The notes under the pieces were generated by a model. The model searched no databases, was not told the origin of the DNA, and was given only the letters and a program-made list of their open reading frames with translations. A stretch of DNA of 64,000 nt from Prauserella isguenensis (GTDB lineage Bacteria; Actinomycetota; Actinomycetes; Mycobacteriales; Pseudonocardiaceae), in contig NZ_JACHWU010000003.1 of NCBI RefSeq assembly GCF_014191605.1, forward strand, positions 310,001 to 374,000, given 5' to 3'. The translations under genes were made by a program, and so were the position numbers. How positions within the stretch are numbered: the stretch's first letter is position 1; each line of letters begins with the position of its first letter. Below, piece by piece: positions 52,885 to 63,516 of this stretch.

Positions 52885-53889
52885 ATGGCACATTCGTCGG
52901 GCGATGCGGGATCCGCCACCACAGCCTCCGCGGCCGATGCCGTAGGCAGGCAGGTGGGCGGCACGCGGCGGCTGCGAACCGTGCGTCCGGACGGCACGCC
53001 CGTCTACCGCCACGAACAGCCCTCCAGCATGCCCGCCGTCACGGTGACCCGGCTCGGTTCCCCGGCACCCTGCGACCCCGCCGCCGACGATGCGGGTGCC
53101 CACAGCACGGTCGCCCCGCCGGAGCACCGCCACGCTCACGACTTCCTCGTGCTGACGTACGTCGAGCGGGACGTGGGTGCGATCGAGATCGACGGCGTCG
53201 TCCGGCCGCTGCGAGCCGGCGAGGTGCTCGCCCTGTCGCCGGGTCAGGCTGTGACCCCGGTCGTGGGGTCCGCGCCCGCGGACGGCAGCGCGTGGTCGGT
53301 CTCGTTCACGCCGGACGCCGTGCCCGCCCTGGCGTCGGTGTCCCCGCTGACCTGGACCGGACATCCGCTGCTCGCCCTGTTCACGCAGGACGCACCGGCC
53401 GCGCTCGTCCCCGAGCACGACCGCGACCGCTGGTCCCGGCAGCTGGCGGAGCTCGCCACCGAGCTGGCCGCACCGGAACGTCTCGGCGCGCGCGAAGCGG
53501 TCACCAGCCTGCTCACCCGGGTACTGATCGACGCGGCCCGCCTGGCCCCGCCACAGCCCGACACCCGGGACCCGCTCGTGGAGCGGGTGTTCGACCGCAT
53601 CGAGGAGACGTTCCGGGAGCCGGTGTCGGCGGCCGACGTCGCGTCCGCACTCGGGTACACGCCGGGACACCTGACCACGCTGATGCGGGAACGCACCGGC
53701 AGACCGCTGCTGGAGTGGATCACCGAGCGAAGGCTGACGGAGGTGCGCCGGATGCTCCGGGAGACCGACCTGCCGCTCGGGGTGGTGGCGGCGCGGACCG
53801 GCCTGCGCGACGCGTCGTACCTCGTCCGCCGCTTCCGCAACCGCTACGGCGTCACCCCGCAGCGCTGGCGCGAGTCCCAGAGCGGGTAA
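52885..53889 (+). CDS. AraC family transcriptional regulator
   Basis: A 334-residue regulator. An N-terminal cupin sensor domain (HRHAHDFLVLTYVERDVGAI, RAGEVLALSPGQAV, about residues 70-155) is followed by a C-terminal AraC DNA-binding domain with two helix-turn-helices (SAADVASALGYTPGHLTTLM and LGVVAARTGLRDASYLVRRF, then RNRYGVTPQRWR). The ligand is unknown. The 3' end overlaps the convergent MFS gene by 46 bases. The adjacent methyltransferase and MFS exporter are plausible targets. Confidence 0.9.
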   Translation: MAHSSGDAGSATTASAADAVGRQVGGTRRLRTVRPDGTPVYRHEQPSSMPAVTVTRLGSPAPCDPAADDAGAHSTVAPPEHRHAHDFLVLTYVERDVGAIEIDGVVRPLRAGEVLALSPGQAVTPVVGSAPADGSAWSVSFTPDAVPALASVSPLTWTGHPLLALFTQDAPAALVPEHDRDRWSRQLAELATELAAPERLGAREAVTSLLTRVLIDAARLAPPQPDTRDPLVERVFDRIEETFREPVSAADVASALGYTPGHLTTLMRERTGRPLLEWITERRLTEVRRMLRETDLPLGVVAARTGLRDASYLVRRFRNRYGVTPQRWRESQSG

Positions 53890-55037
53890 AGCCCGGCGGC
53901 CAGGAGCTGCGTCCCCGCCGCGACGAGGAGACACACCGTCAACGACCAGGCCAGCAACGCACCGGCGAGCGCGGTTCCCGCGGCGATCCCACCGATCTTC
54001 AGGCTCGCACCGAGCATGAACACGCGGGCGCGCACCTCCGCGTCCGCCTCGCGGTGCCGTACGGCGAACAACGCGGCCAGCTGCGGTCCCTCACCGATCC
54101 CGCACACGGCCGCGGCCGCGATCGCGAAACCGGGGCCGGGTGCGACCGCCAGGAGGACACCGCCGCCGAGCACGAAGGTGCTCACCAGGAGCGTCGAATC
54201 GGGCCGCGGCTGCCGTTTCCGGCGCGCCAGCACGGCGTTGGCGAGCAGCCCGGCCGCAGCGAGGACTGCCAGCAGCAGCGCGCCGCGGTCCGCGTCGCCG
54301 AACCACCGCATCCCCAGCACAGGACAGCACACGACGAACATGCCGACCCCGACGTACGACACGACCGACACGGTGGTCGCGCGCGACAAGGACGTGCTCC
54401 CCGCGATCGCGCGCAGCCCGGCGACGACCTCCGTGCGCACGCGGGAACCCGGCATCGACCCGCGCCCGCGACCGGCACTGGCGGACGGCAGAGCCAGGGC
54501 CGCAGGCACGCCGACGGCCACGACCGCCACCGACACCACGACGCCCGCCTGTCCGCCGACGAGGCCCGCCACCGCTGGGCCGGCGAGGCTCGCGACGCTG
54601 AAGGTCATCGCGTCGAGCCTGCTCGCGCGGTCGAGGCCGGATCCGGCGACGGCGGGCAGCTGCGACGACCAGCCACCCGCGACCACGGGGCTGAGCAGTC
54701 CGGCAGGCACCGCTGCGGCCACGGCGACGGGTGCGGACACGTGGCCGAGGCACAGGACCACGAGGCCGAGCCCCGCGGCGTAGCCCGCGAGCGCCCCGGC
54801 CAGCACGGGGCCGGGTCTGCCGGTGCGGTCCAGCAGTACGCCGATCACGGGACCGCCCACGGCCGCGGCCGCCGTCAACGCCGTCAGTACGGCCGGGCCC
54901 TGTGTGATCGAACCGGTCACGGCGACGGCCGCCAGCAGCAGCGCGGGACCGGACATCTCGTCGCCGGTACGCGCCGCGAGCGCCCCGGCGAGGTACCCGG
55001 GCAGGCCACATCGAGGCCACGAGTAACGCCCTGACAC
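53844..55037 (-). CDS. MFS transporter (exporter type)
   Basis: A 397-residue membrane carrier with about 12 helices, built of an N-terminal GLPGYLAGALAARTGDEMSG block that matches the usual first helix of DHA-like exporters, GVLLDRTGRPGPVLAGALAG (loop 2-3) and GVGMFVVCCPVLGMRWFGD. The GTG at 55037 is chosen because the first helix needs residues upstream of the internal ATG and because TAACGT (55050-55045) sits 7 bases before it. Its stop lies inside the araC-type gene on the opposite strand. The substrate is unknown. Confidence 0.85.
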   Translation of the reverse strand: MSGRYSWPRCGLPGYLAGALAARTGDEMSGPALLLAAVAVTGSITQGPAVLTALTAAAAVGGPVIGVLLDRTGRPGPVLAGALAGYAAGLGLVVLCLGHVSAPVAVAAAVPAGLLSPVVAGGWSSQLPAVAGSGLDRASRLDAMTFSVASLAGPAVAGLVGGQAGVVVSVAVVAVGVPAALALPSASAGRGRGSMPGSRVRTEVVAGLRAIAGSTSLSRATTVSVVSYVGVGMFVVCCPVLGMRWFGDADRGALLLAVLAAAGLLANAVLARRKRQPRPDSTLLVSTFVLGGGVLLAVAPGPGFAIAAAAVCGIGEGPQLAALFAVRHREADAEVRARVFMLGASLKIGGIAAGTALAGALLAWSLTVCLLVAAGTQLLAAGLYPLWDSRQRCGVTP

Positions 55038-55044
55038 ATACGAG

Positions 55045-55054
55045 ACGTTACACT
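55045..55054. promoter_or_regulatory. Overlapping divergent -10 elements
   Basis: TACACT (plus, 55049-55054) ends 6 bases before GTG 55061; TAACGT (minus, 55050-55045) ends 7 bases before GTG 55037. The two hexamers share two bases, so polymerase cannot occupy both and the two leaderless genes may exclude each other. Confidence 0.5.
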
Positions 55055-55060
55055 GTGGTC

Positions 55061-55609
55061 GTGCCAGGACGCGACGACCGACCACTCGGCAGTTCCGCAC
55101 GCGCGGCCGCGACGCGGGCCGCCGATCTGGTGAACGTGCTGCTGACCGGCGAACCCGACGTGGAAGCGGTGCGCGCGGTTCTCGTGTCGCACGGCGAACA
55201 GGAACCGCTCGACCTCACCGCGGCGGACCTTCCCCGCCTACGCGAGGCCGCACAGCGGTTGCGCACGGTGTTCGCGGCGACCACGGTCACGGCGGCGGCC
55301 GACGCTCTCAACGAGCTGCTCGTCCGTCACGCCCGTGCGCCGCGGCTGACCACTCACGAGGGAGCGCACCCGTGGCACGTGCACGTGGACTCCCACGACG
55401 ACGCGCCGTGGGACGAGTGGCTGATCGCCTCGTCCTGCCTGGCACTGGCGAACCTGCTCGCGGACCGGCAACACGCGCCGGGAGGACTGTGCGCCTCGGC
55501 GAGTTGCCGCAGGGCGTTCGCCGAGCTCGGCGGCGGGAGTCCGCGGCGCTACTGCTCCACGCGGTGTGCGACCCGGGAACGTGTCGCGGCGCACCGCAGG
55601 CGCGAGTGA
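55061..55609 (+). CDS. CGNR zinc-finger (ABATE domain) protein
   Basis: A 182-residue presumed DNA-binding regulator. The N-terminal ABATE domain (AATRAADLVNVLLTGEPDVE, about residues 15-130) is followed by a zinc finger GLCASASCRRAF then RRYCSTRCATRERVAAHRRR with four cysteines; the namesake CGNR reads CATR here. The GTG at 55061 is preferred over that at 55055 because a -10 ends just before it. Divergent from an MFS exporter, it may regulate that gene. The target is unknown. Confidence 0.88.
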   Translation: MPGRDDRPLGSSARAAATRAADLVNVLLTGEPDVEAVRAVLVSHGEQEPLDLTAADLPRLREAAQRLRTVFAATTVTAAADALNELLVRHARAPRLTTHEGAHPWHVHVDSHDDAPWDEWLIASSCLALANLLADRQHAPGGLCASASCRRAFAELGGGSPRRYCSTRCATRERVAAHRRRE

Positions 55610-55610
55610 G

Positions 55611-55639
55611 GGCCGCGCGGCGCCGTCGTCCGCGCGGCC
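55611..55639. terminator. Bidirectional terminator
   Basis: GGCCGCGCGG (55611-55620) pairs perfectly with CCGCGCGGCC (55630-55639), loop of 9, between the convergent CGNR gene and Rv2175c-like gene. Confidence 0.7.
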
Positions 55640-55655
55640 GGAGAGGAATCGCCCG

Positions 55656-56024
55656 TCAGAACGCCATCGCCTGGGCGCGGCGCTTGACCTCGGTGCCGTG
55701 ACTGGTGCGCAGGGCGTTGATCGGTGTCGTACCGGGCAGCGACTCGTCTTCGGCGAACAGCCAGCGCAGCATCTCCGTACGGGTGAAACCGGCGTCCGAC
55801 AGCACGGTGATCGTGCCGGCGAGGCCCTTGATCACGGCCCCGTCCCGCAGGAAATCGGCGGGAATCATCAGGTCGCCGTCGCGGCGGACGGCGATGAGGT
55901 GACCGTCCCGGAGCATCTGCCGGACCTTGTTCTGCGCCACGTTCAGCGTCTCCGCGACCTCGGCCACGGGTACGACCGCGACGTCGGCATCGAGCACATC
56001 GTCAGCCAGAGGGATTGCACTCAC
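55656..56024 (-). CDS. Rv2175c-type DNA-binding protein
   Basis: A 122-residue protein with an N-terminal winged helix (VVPVAEVAETLNVAQNKVRQ, then MLRDGHLIAVRRDGDLMIP, about residues 15-60) and the C-terminal domain of the Rv2175c family (LAGTITVLSDAGFTRTEMLR, WLFAEDESLPGTTPINALR). In M. tuberculosis Rv2175c is a substrate of the adjacent kinase PknL, and phosphorylation of its N-terminus lowers DNA binding. The GTG at 56024 follows GGTGGAGCAC. The kinase gene lies divergent, 107 bases away. Confidence 0.9.
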   Translation of the reverse strand: MSAIPLADDVLDADVAVVPVAEVAETLNVAQNKVRQMLRDGHLIAVRRDGDLMIPADFLRDGAVIKGLAGTITVLSDAGFTRTEMLRWLFAEDESLPGTTPINALRTSHGTEVKRRAQAMAF

Positions 56025-56117
56025 GTGCTCCACCCTGCCACACGCCACGCCGCGGAGGTGTCGTGCCAGGCTAATGGCGTAGCGGGGACACCGGACACCA
56101 CCGGCATCGCCCGGCCG

Positions 56118-56123
56118 TAGGAT
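56118..56123 (+). promoter_or_regulatory. -10 hexamer of the kinase gene
   Basis: TAGGAT ends 8 bases before the GTG at 56132 with no ribosome binding site; leaderless-type promoter. Confidence 0.45.
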
Positions 56124-56131
56124 CCCACGGT

Positions 56132-58150
56132 GTGACACGGACGGACGAAAATCTCGCCGGAGCGCTGCTCGACCGGCGGTACCGCGTGGACGGGCTACTC
56201 GCCCGCGGCGGCATGTCGTCGGTCTACCGGGGGCTCGACACCCGCCTCGACCGGCCCGTGGCCATCAAGATCATGGACTCGCGATTCGCCGACGACCGCA
56301 GCTTCGTCGAACGGTTCGAACGCGAGGCCCGATCGGCGGCGAAACTGCACCATCCGCACGTGGTCGCCGTCCACGACCAGGGATTCGACGGCACGCCGGG
56401 CAGCGAGCAGCGGCGCGCGTTCCTCGTCATGGAGCTCGTCGACGGCGGCACGCTGCGCGACCTGCTCGACGAACGCGGCGCCCTCACCCTGCCGCAGGTG
56501 CTGACGATCTCCGAGGACGTGCTGTCCGCACTCGGCGCCGCGCACGCCGCAGGGCTGGTGCACCGCGACGTCAAACCCGAGAACGTGCTCATCGGCCGCG
56601 GCGGCCAGGCGGGCAGCGGAGTGGTGAAGGTCGGCGACTTCGGCCTGGTCCGCGCGGTCTCCGCCACGGCCAACACGACGGGCAGCGTCATCCTCGGCAC
56701 CGTCGCGTACCTGTCTCCGGAGCAGGTCACCAACGGCTCGGCGGGCGAGCGCGGCGACGTCTACTCGGTGGGCATCCTGCTCTACGAGATGCTCACCGGC
56801 CACGTGCCCTACACCGCGGACACGCCGATCTCCGTGGCCTACCGCCACGTCAACGACGACGTCCCCGCGCCGAGTGCGTCCCGCAGCGACCTGCCACCCG
56901 CGCTCGACGAGCTCGTTCTGCGTGCGACCCGCAGGGACGCCGAGGCCCGGCCCGCCGACGCGACGGCGTTCCTGGAACAGCTCCGCGAGGTCCGCGGTCA
57001 GCTGGGCATCCAGCGCACCGCGGTGCCGATTCCGGCGCAGCGGCAGCCCCAGCATCCGTCGTCGCCTTCCGAACACGCCGCGCCCGAATCGGACGCCGAG
57101 CGCACCGTCCCCGCGATGCAGGCCGTGACCGCGCCCACGGCGGGCGGGCCGACCGGGACCCAGGCCCTACCCCGGTCCGCGGCGGGCGCGGCCCCGGCGG
57201 CCGCCGACCCTTCCGAGGAGGAGCAACCCGCGAAGCCGCGGCGGAGCGGCGGGTGGCTCGCACTCTGGCTCGTGGCCGCGCTGCTGCTGGTGGCCGGCGT
57301 CGGAGCAGGAGGCTGGTGGCTGCTGTCGGGCCGCTACGTCGACGTGCCCGACATCTCCGGCATGGACCGGCAGCAGGCCGCGCAGGCTCTGCGCGACGCC
57401 GAGCTGACGCCGACGTTCGAGCAGGAGCGGCACAACACGGTGCCGAGCGGCACCAGCATCCGCACCGACCCGCCGGCGGGCGCGCGGGCCCTGCAGGGCG
57501 ACCAGGTGAACGTGATGATCTCGCTCGGCAAGCCGGTGGTGCCGGACATCCAGCAGGGCATCTCGGTGGAACAGGCGCAGCAGGCGATCAAACAGGCCCA
57601 GCTGACGCCGACCCGGGACGAGAACACCGACCAGTACAGCACCGACGTGCAGCAGGGCGCGGTCATCTCGGTGTCGCCGCAACCCGGAACCCAGGTCAAC
57701 ATCGGCACGAACGTCGCCGTCGTCGTCTCGAAAGGCCCGGAACCACTGCCCGTTCCCGCGGTCGCCGGCATGCCCCGCGACCAGGCGTTCACGACGCTGC
57801 AGGAGGCCGGTTTCCAGCCGTACGACGCCGGTGAGGAGTTCTCCGCCGACGTGGCGGGCGGCCACGTCGTGCGCACCGAACCCGGGAACGGCGAGACGGT
57901 CGACCAGGGCAGCCGCATCGGCGTGTACGTGTCCAACGCGGTCGATGTGCCGGACGTGCAGGGCAGGCCGCTGCCGGATGCGCGGCAACTGCTGTCCGAC
58001 GCGGGCCTGAAGGTGGCGGGCGGCTCCGGTGGCGACGACGACGGTGGCGGCTTCGGCGGCGACAGGTTCGTGTTCGTCGTCGGCCAGAATCCCGACCCGG
58101 GAACGCGCGTGAAGCGGGGTTCCGAGGTGGCCCTCTCGACGCTGCCGTGA
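56132..58150 (+). CDS. PASTA-domain Ser/Thr protein kinase (PknL-like)
   Basis: A 672-residue transmembrane kinase. The kinase domain (about residues 15-280) has LLARGGMSSVYRG (glycine loop), VAIKIMD (catalytic Lys), LVHRDVKPENVLIG (HRD), VGDFGLVRA (DFG) and GTVAYLSPEQV. A Pro/Ala linker leads to one helix (LALWLVAALLLVAGVGAG, about 378-396). Outside are four PASTA domains that bind peptidoglycan fragments, each starting VPDI/VPAV-like; the last has an Asp/Gly-rich insert. Mycobacterial PknL lacks PASTA repeats, but the neighbours Rv2175c and aroG match pknL. A role linking wall status to the DNA-binding partner is inferred. Confidence 0.93.
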   Translation: MTRTDENLAGALLDRRYRVDGLLARGGMSSVYRGLDTRLDRPVAIKIMDSRFADDRSFVERFEREARSAAKLHHPHVVAVHDQGFDGTPGSEQRRAFLVMELVDGGTLRDLLDERGALTLPQVLTISEDVLSALGAAHAAGLVHRDVKPENVLIGRGGQAGSGVVKVGDFGLVRAVSATANTTGSVILGTVAYLSPEQVTNGSAGERGDVYSVGILLYEMLTGHVPYTADTPISVAYRHVNDDVPAPSASRSDLPPALDELVLRATRRDAEARPADATAFLEQLREVRGQLGIQRTAVPIPAQRQPQHPSSPSEHAAPESDAERTVPAMQAVTAPTAGGPTGTQALPRSAAGAAPAAADPSEEEQPAKPRRSGGWLALWLVAALLLVAGVGAGGWWLLSGRYVDVPDISGMDRQQAAQALRDAELTPTFEQERHNTVPSGTSIRTDPPAGARALQGDQVNVMISLGKPVVPDIQQGISVEQAQQAIKQAQLTPTRDENTDQYSTDVQQGAVISVSPQPGTQVNIGTNVAVVVSKGPEPLPVPAVAGMPRDQAFTTLQEAGFQPYDAGEEFSADVAGGHVVRTEPGNGETVDQGSRIGVYVSNAVDVPDVQGRPLPDARQLLSDAGLKVAGGSGGDDDGGGFGGDRFVFVVGQNPDPGTRVKRGSEVALSTLP

Positions 58151-58338
58151 CCTGGATAGTGTGACGTCGCACCCACACCCCTCAAGCCGCGCGGTGGGAT
58201 GCGCCGACAACGTCGACGGGGACCACGACCAGCTCTGCCGGACGTTTCCGGGTCGGCAACACGACGACCACGTCGGCGTCACGCGCGGCTGGTGCACTGA
58301 TACCCAGCCGCATGCACACCATCTTCCGGGAGACTCCT

Positions 58339-59658
58339 ATGGCACCGGAACGGCTCAGCGCACTCGACATGGCCTTCCTCTGTCTGGAGGGCGACGCGAC
58401 ACCGATGCACATGGGCGCGGTCGCGACGTTCCGCCCCAAACGGGACTGGGATGCCGACCACGTCGCGGGGCTGCTCGCCGAACGGGCCGCCCGCATGCCC
58501 CGGCTCCGGCGCCGGGTTCGTACCGGCCTGCTTCCGTTCAGCGGCGCCCATTGGGAGGACGACCCGGCGTTCGATCCGGCACGTCACGTAGCCGTCAGCA
58601 GCCTGTACGACCGGTACGCGCCCGATCCGCTCGCGACCTTCGCCGAGCACTGGATCGCCGAACCGCTCGACCTCGACCGTCCGCTGTGGAGCGTCCAGCT
58701 GGTGACCGGCCTGCCGGACGGGGATTTCGCGCTGCTGGTGAAGTTCCACCACGCGCTCGCCGACGGCATGGGCGCGGTCGAACTCGCACTCGCCCTGCTC
58801 GACGACATCACGCTGCCGTGGCAGCGCAGGCCCGTCGACGACGAGCCCGCGCAGAAACCGCGGTCCCCGCTCGGCGCGGCGACGGAATCGGCGACGGCAT
58901 TGCTCGGTCAGGCCGCCGAGTCGGCGAGCATCGCCGGGTCGATCGTGACGTCGGCGCGTCCTTATCCGCTGTCGCCGACGGCGACGGTCAACTCGCCGAG
59001 CCGCCGCATCGGACTCGTCCGGCTGCCCGCGGGCGATGTCCGCGCCGTCCGCAGCGTGCACGGCGGCACCACCCACGACGTCGTGCTCGCGGTGCTCGCG
59101 GGCGCGCTGCGGGAGTGGATGATCAACCGGGGGCAGCGCGCGGACGCACGGTCGTTGCGCGCGCTCGTGCCGGTGAGCCTCCGCGGGCGCGACGGCGGGG
59201 ATGCGGGCAACAGCCTGTCCGGCTATCTGTGCGACCTGCCTGTCGAGGTGGACGATCCGGTGGAGCGGCTGCGGCTGGTGCGCGAGGCGATGGCGCGCAA
59301 CAAGGAGGCCGGTCCGACCCGCGGCGCAGGAGCGCTGCCGGTGCTGGCGAACAGGCTGCCCGCTGGACTGCACCGGCTGGCCACGAAGGCGGCGGGGCAG
59401 GCGGCACCGCTGCTGTTCGACACCGTCGTGACGACCGTGCCGGTGCCGAGCATTCCGTTGTCGCTGGCGGGGGCTCGGCTTCGGGAGGTGTATCCGTTCG
59501 TGCCGTTGGCGCCGCACCAGTCGGTGGGGATCGCGGTGGCGACGTATCGCGACGGCGTGCATGTCGGCCTGCAGGCGAACGGGCACGCCGTCAGCGACGT
59601 GGGTTCGCTGGCCGACGCCGTGAGCAAGTCGATGGCGCTGTTGCAGCTGGAGTCGTGA
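58339..59658 (+). CDS. WS/DGAT family acyltransferase
   Basis: A 439-residue wax ester synthase/diacylglycerol acyltransferase for storage lipids. The catalytic HHxxxDG reads VKFHHALADGMGAVELALAL (about residue 133-152). LSALDMAFLCLEGDATPMHM near the start and NSLSGYLCDLP are conserved. The ATG at 58339 is preferred over one 27 bases earlier as GGGAG lies 6 bases upstream. The 188-base gap before it shows no other feature. It lies between the kinase and aroG, unlike mycobacteria, where an IS gene occupies this spot in M. tuberculosis. Confidence 0.9.
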   Translation: MAPERLSALDMAFLCLEGDATPMHMGAVATFRPKRDWDADHVAGLLAERAARMPRLRRRVRTGLLPFSGAHWEDDPAFDPARHVAVSSLYDRYAPDPLATFAEHWIAEPLDLDRPLWSVQLVTGLPDGDFALLVKFHHALADGMGAVELALALLDDITLPWQRRPVDDEPAQKPRSPLGAATESATALLGQAAESASIAGSIVTSARPYPLSPTATVNSPSRRIGLVRLPAGDVRAVRSVHGGTTHDVVLAVLAGALREWMINRGQRADARSLRALVPVSLRGRDGGDAGNSLSGYLCDLPVEVDDPVERLRLVREAMARNKEAGPTRGAGALPVLANRLPAGLHRLATKAAGQAAPLLFDTVVTTVPVPSIPLSLAGARLREVYPFVPLAPHQSVGIAVATYRDGVHVGLQANGHAVSDVGSLADAVSKSMALLQLES

Positions 59659-59662
59659 CCCG

Positions 59663-59696
59663 GTCCCGGGCCGGGTGCGTTGCCCCGGCCCGGGAC
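59663..59696. terminator. Bidirectional terminator between WS/DGAT and aroG
   Basis: GTCCCGGGCCGGG (59663-59675) pairs perfectly with CCCGGCCCGGGAC (59684-59696), loop of 8, in the 43-base convergent gap. Confidence 0.8.
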
Positions 59697-59701
59697 GGTC
59701 G

Positions 59702-61183
<1,482 letters not shown>

Positions 61184-61227
61184 TCATTAAGGTGTCGGGC
61201 TGTTACATACCGTGATTGGGGAGGATC

Positions 61228-61557
61228 ATGGCAGAGCCGGACTTCAAGGTCGACTTGGGCGGACTCGACGCGCTGAACAAGAACCTCGACCGCACCGCCG
61301 AGAACGTCGACAAGGCCACGAAGCGCCTTGCCAACCTCGGCCCGGACACGATCGGGCCCGACGTTCTGGACGAGGCGTGCGCCGACTTCCGCGACGACTG
61401 GGAAGAAGGCTTGGAGAAGTTGAGAGAGGCGATTGGGGACATCCGGGACGGTGTCGACAAGGCCAAGAACAGCTACGCCGAGGCCGAGAATCAGCTCAAG
61501 GAAAGTCTGAAGAAGATGGAAGGCGACCTCGCAGCCGCAGAGGTGGGTCAGCAATGA
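61228..61557 (+). CDS. Small T7SS-associated protein (EspC/WXG100-like)
   Basis: A 109-residue, all-helical, acidic protein without signal peptide. DLGGLDALNKNLDRTAENVD and FRDDWEEGLEKLREAIGDIR, with a single Trp-x-x-Gly in the turn between the two helices, resemble EspC/WXG100-type secretion partners. ATG follows GGGGAGGATC. It is coupled by ATGA to the larger secreted protein, the usual pairing of a small partner with a T7SS substrate. No T7SS machinery genes (EccC and others) are in the window. Confidence 0.75.
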   Translation: MAEPDFKVDLGGLDALNKNLDRTAENVDKATKRLANLGPDTIGPDVLDEACADFRDDWEEGLEKLREAIGDIRDGVDKAKNSYAEAENQLKESLKKMEGDLAAAEVGQQ

Positions 61558-62847
61558 GCGAGAAGTACCCTTCGCTGGGCTTCGACCCCGCCCGCGGCAA
61601 TGTTGCGACGGTCCGTGACCTCGCCACACAGATGTCGGACACCGCGACCTACGCGGGCGAGGCCCACGAAGTCATCAAGTCCGTGCAGGACAAGGAAGAT
61701 GCGTGGAAGGGGCCGGCGTCACAGGCGTTTGCCGGCAAGCTCGGTGACCTGCCGGAATACCTCGACAACGCCCATTCGTCGCTGAAGAAGGCCGGTAGCG
61801 CTCGATACGTGGGCCGATCAGCTCGAACAGCACCAGAAGAAGGCCTCACACCTGGAGAAGGCCGCCTCAGAGGCGATCAAAGAGGCGAAGCAGGCCGACG
61901 CCGCGGCGACCGAGGCCAACGCCGCCGCCAACACACCGGTGATGCACGACGGCAGTCCTGGGTCGGCCCAGACAGCCCAGAATCAGCTGAACGAAAAGGC
62001 GGAAGCTGCGTCGACGGCGAACCGCGCGGCGGGTGCGGCGTGGGACAAGGTCGACAACATCCGACGACAGGCCCAACAGCTGATGGAGACGTGGCACCAA
62101 AACGGCGCCGCGTGTGCTGAGCAACTGAACCGGGCAGCTGAACTCGCTCCGGACAAGGGCTTCTTCGAGTCGATCGGCGATGCGCTGATCGGCGCAGGCG
62201 ACTGGGTGATGGACCACCTGGAACAGATCGGCGATGTCGCCGGAATGATTTCCGCTGTCGCCGGCGCGCTGGCGTTCATACCGGTTCTGACACCCGTAAT
62301 GGCGCCTATCGCCATCGTCTCAGGCGGGGCCGCTCTCGCCGCCCATGCCGGGGACATCGTCGCCAACGGCAAAGCTGGCAGCCTCAACGCGTGGATCAGC
62401 GTCGGTGGAGATGCACTCGGCCTCATCCCTGGTGTCGGCGCCATCAGTAGAGGCGTTGACGCCGCGACGACCTCGCTGCGGACCGTCGACGGCCTGATGC
62501 CCGCCGCCGCATCCGGCTTCAGCGATTTCGCCGCCGAAGCCGCCCGGACAGGCGGAGACGCAGCATCCGCGTTCAAGTGGTTGGGCCAGAATGCCGCCGA
62601 TACGTTCGGCGGCAGTGCCGATGTGCTTGCGAAAAGCATGCAAGGCGGCGTCAACGTCGCACTCCAAGGCCCCACGGCTGCCGATTGGGTTGTTGGCAAC
62701 GGCACAACCGGCGATGTCAAGAACGCAGCAGGTGCAGCCTCCGCTGGGCTCAACTCCGTACAGGGCGTGGGCAGCTACGGAGAGGCCGTCCATGGCGGGT
62801 TCGACATCGGCCGGTCCCTGCGTGGTTTCGCCGCCGCAGTCGGTTAA
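61554..62847 (+). pseudogene. Putative T7SS-secreted protein gene, frameshifted near 61800
   Basis: The first frame from ATG 61554 encodes about 82 residues, YPSLGFDPARGNVATVRDLA, VIKSVQDKEDAWKGPASQAF and LGDLPEYLDNAHSSLKKAG, the N-terminal signal domain of T7SS substrates. At 61800-61801 the reading must shift by one base, after which LDTWADQLEQHQKKASHLEK continues the expected helix, then hydrophobic segments (GMISAVAGALAFIPVLTPVM) and a Gly/Ala/Asp tail ending at 62847. The shift matches one extra or two missing bases in GGTAGCGCTCGATACG. It may be a real mutation, an assembly error or, less likely, programmed frameshifting. The C-terminal part has no recognised toxin domain. Confidence 0.72.
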
Positions 62848-62859
62848 GGGGCCGAACTG

Positions 62860-63513
62860 ATGACTGAGTCGAACCCAGCTGCTACGTTCCCCCTCACCTT
62901 CTCGCTGCCAGACGAGTTCCGCGAGATCGATCTCCATTCCGATCCGGCCACCCGCGCGGACGCGCTTTACGTGCGGATGAAGCAGTACGCTCCGGGCCTG
63001 CCGACGGGCCGGCAGCTCCATCTCATAGCGGCGCAGGAGGCCTTGGTGGAGCGCATGGTCGCTGAAGGCGTTCTTTACGCGGCTGCACTCATCACCCGGT
63101 CTGCTGGTGATCCTTTAATGCTGTCGACAGCACAGTTCACTGTGACCGTGAGAGATGCTCCGATCAGGCAGCGAGATCCCCTACCTCAGTTACTGTCGGC
63201 GATCGACAAGCGCCCGAACACCGAGGCTCGATACGTCGACCTGGAAGTCGGACGATGCATCGCCGTGATCGAAGAAGCTACGTTCCGACTCGGCCTCGAT
63301 CTCATGGGAGCGCCGAATCCGAACGATCACCGCGTACGCCAGTTACAAGTCATCTACCCGATGGTCGACCGCGGACAGGTGGCCATGTTCGGCCTCAGCA
63401 CCGAGTCAATCGACGACTGGGACGACTACGTGAACATGATGGCCGAGATCTGCAAAACGATCAGAGCGTCCGAATCTGGTGAATCCGGCAAAATCTCAGC
63501 AGTGTTGGGGTGA
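62860..63513 (+). CDS. Hypothetical protein of the T7SS cluster
   Basis: A 217-residue soluble protein with no signal or membrane helix. FPLTFSLPDEFREIDLHSDP opens the protein; a core of alternating strands follows (YAAALITRSAGDPLMLSTAQ, RYVDLEVGRCIAVIEEATFR) and a C-terminal block VRQLQVIYPMVDRGQVAMFG then DDWDDYVNMMAEICKTI. No family could be named; position 12 bases after the secreted protein suggests an immunity, chaperone or accessory role. AAGGGG lies upstream of the ATG. Its DNA is less GC-rich than its neighbours. Confidence 0.75.
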   Translation: MTESNPAATFPLTFSLPDEFREIDLHSDPATRADALYVRMKQYAPGLPTGRQLHLIAAQEALVERMVAEGVLYAAALITRSAGDPLMLSTAQFTVTVRDAPIRQRDPLPQLLSAIDKRPNTEARYVDLEVGRCIAVIEEATFRLGLDLMGAPNPNDHRVRQLQVIYPMVDRGQVAMFGLSTESIDDWDDYVNMMAEICKTIRASESGESGKISAVLG

Positions 63514-63516
63514 TGA

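Noticed and set aside
58161-58338. Short frames on both strands before the WS/DGAT gene
   Set aside because: No family resemblance, poor starts, and the two strands overlap; treated as an untranslated gap.
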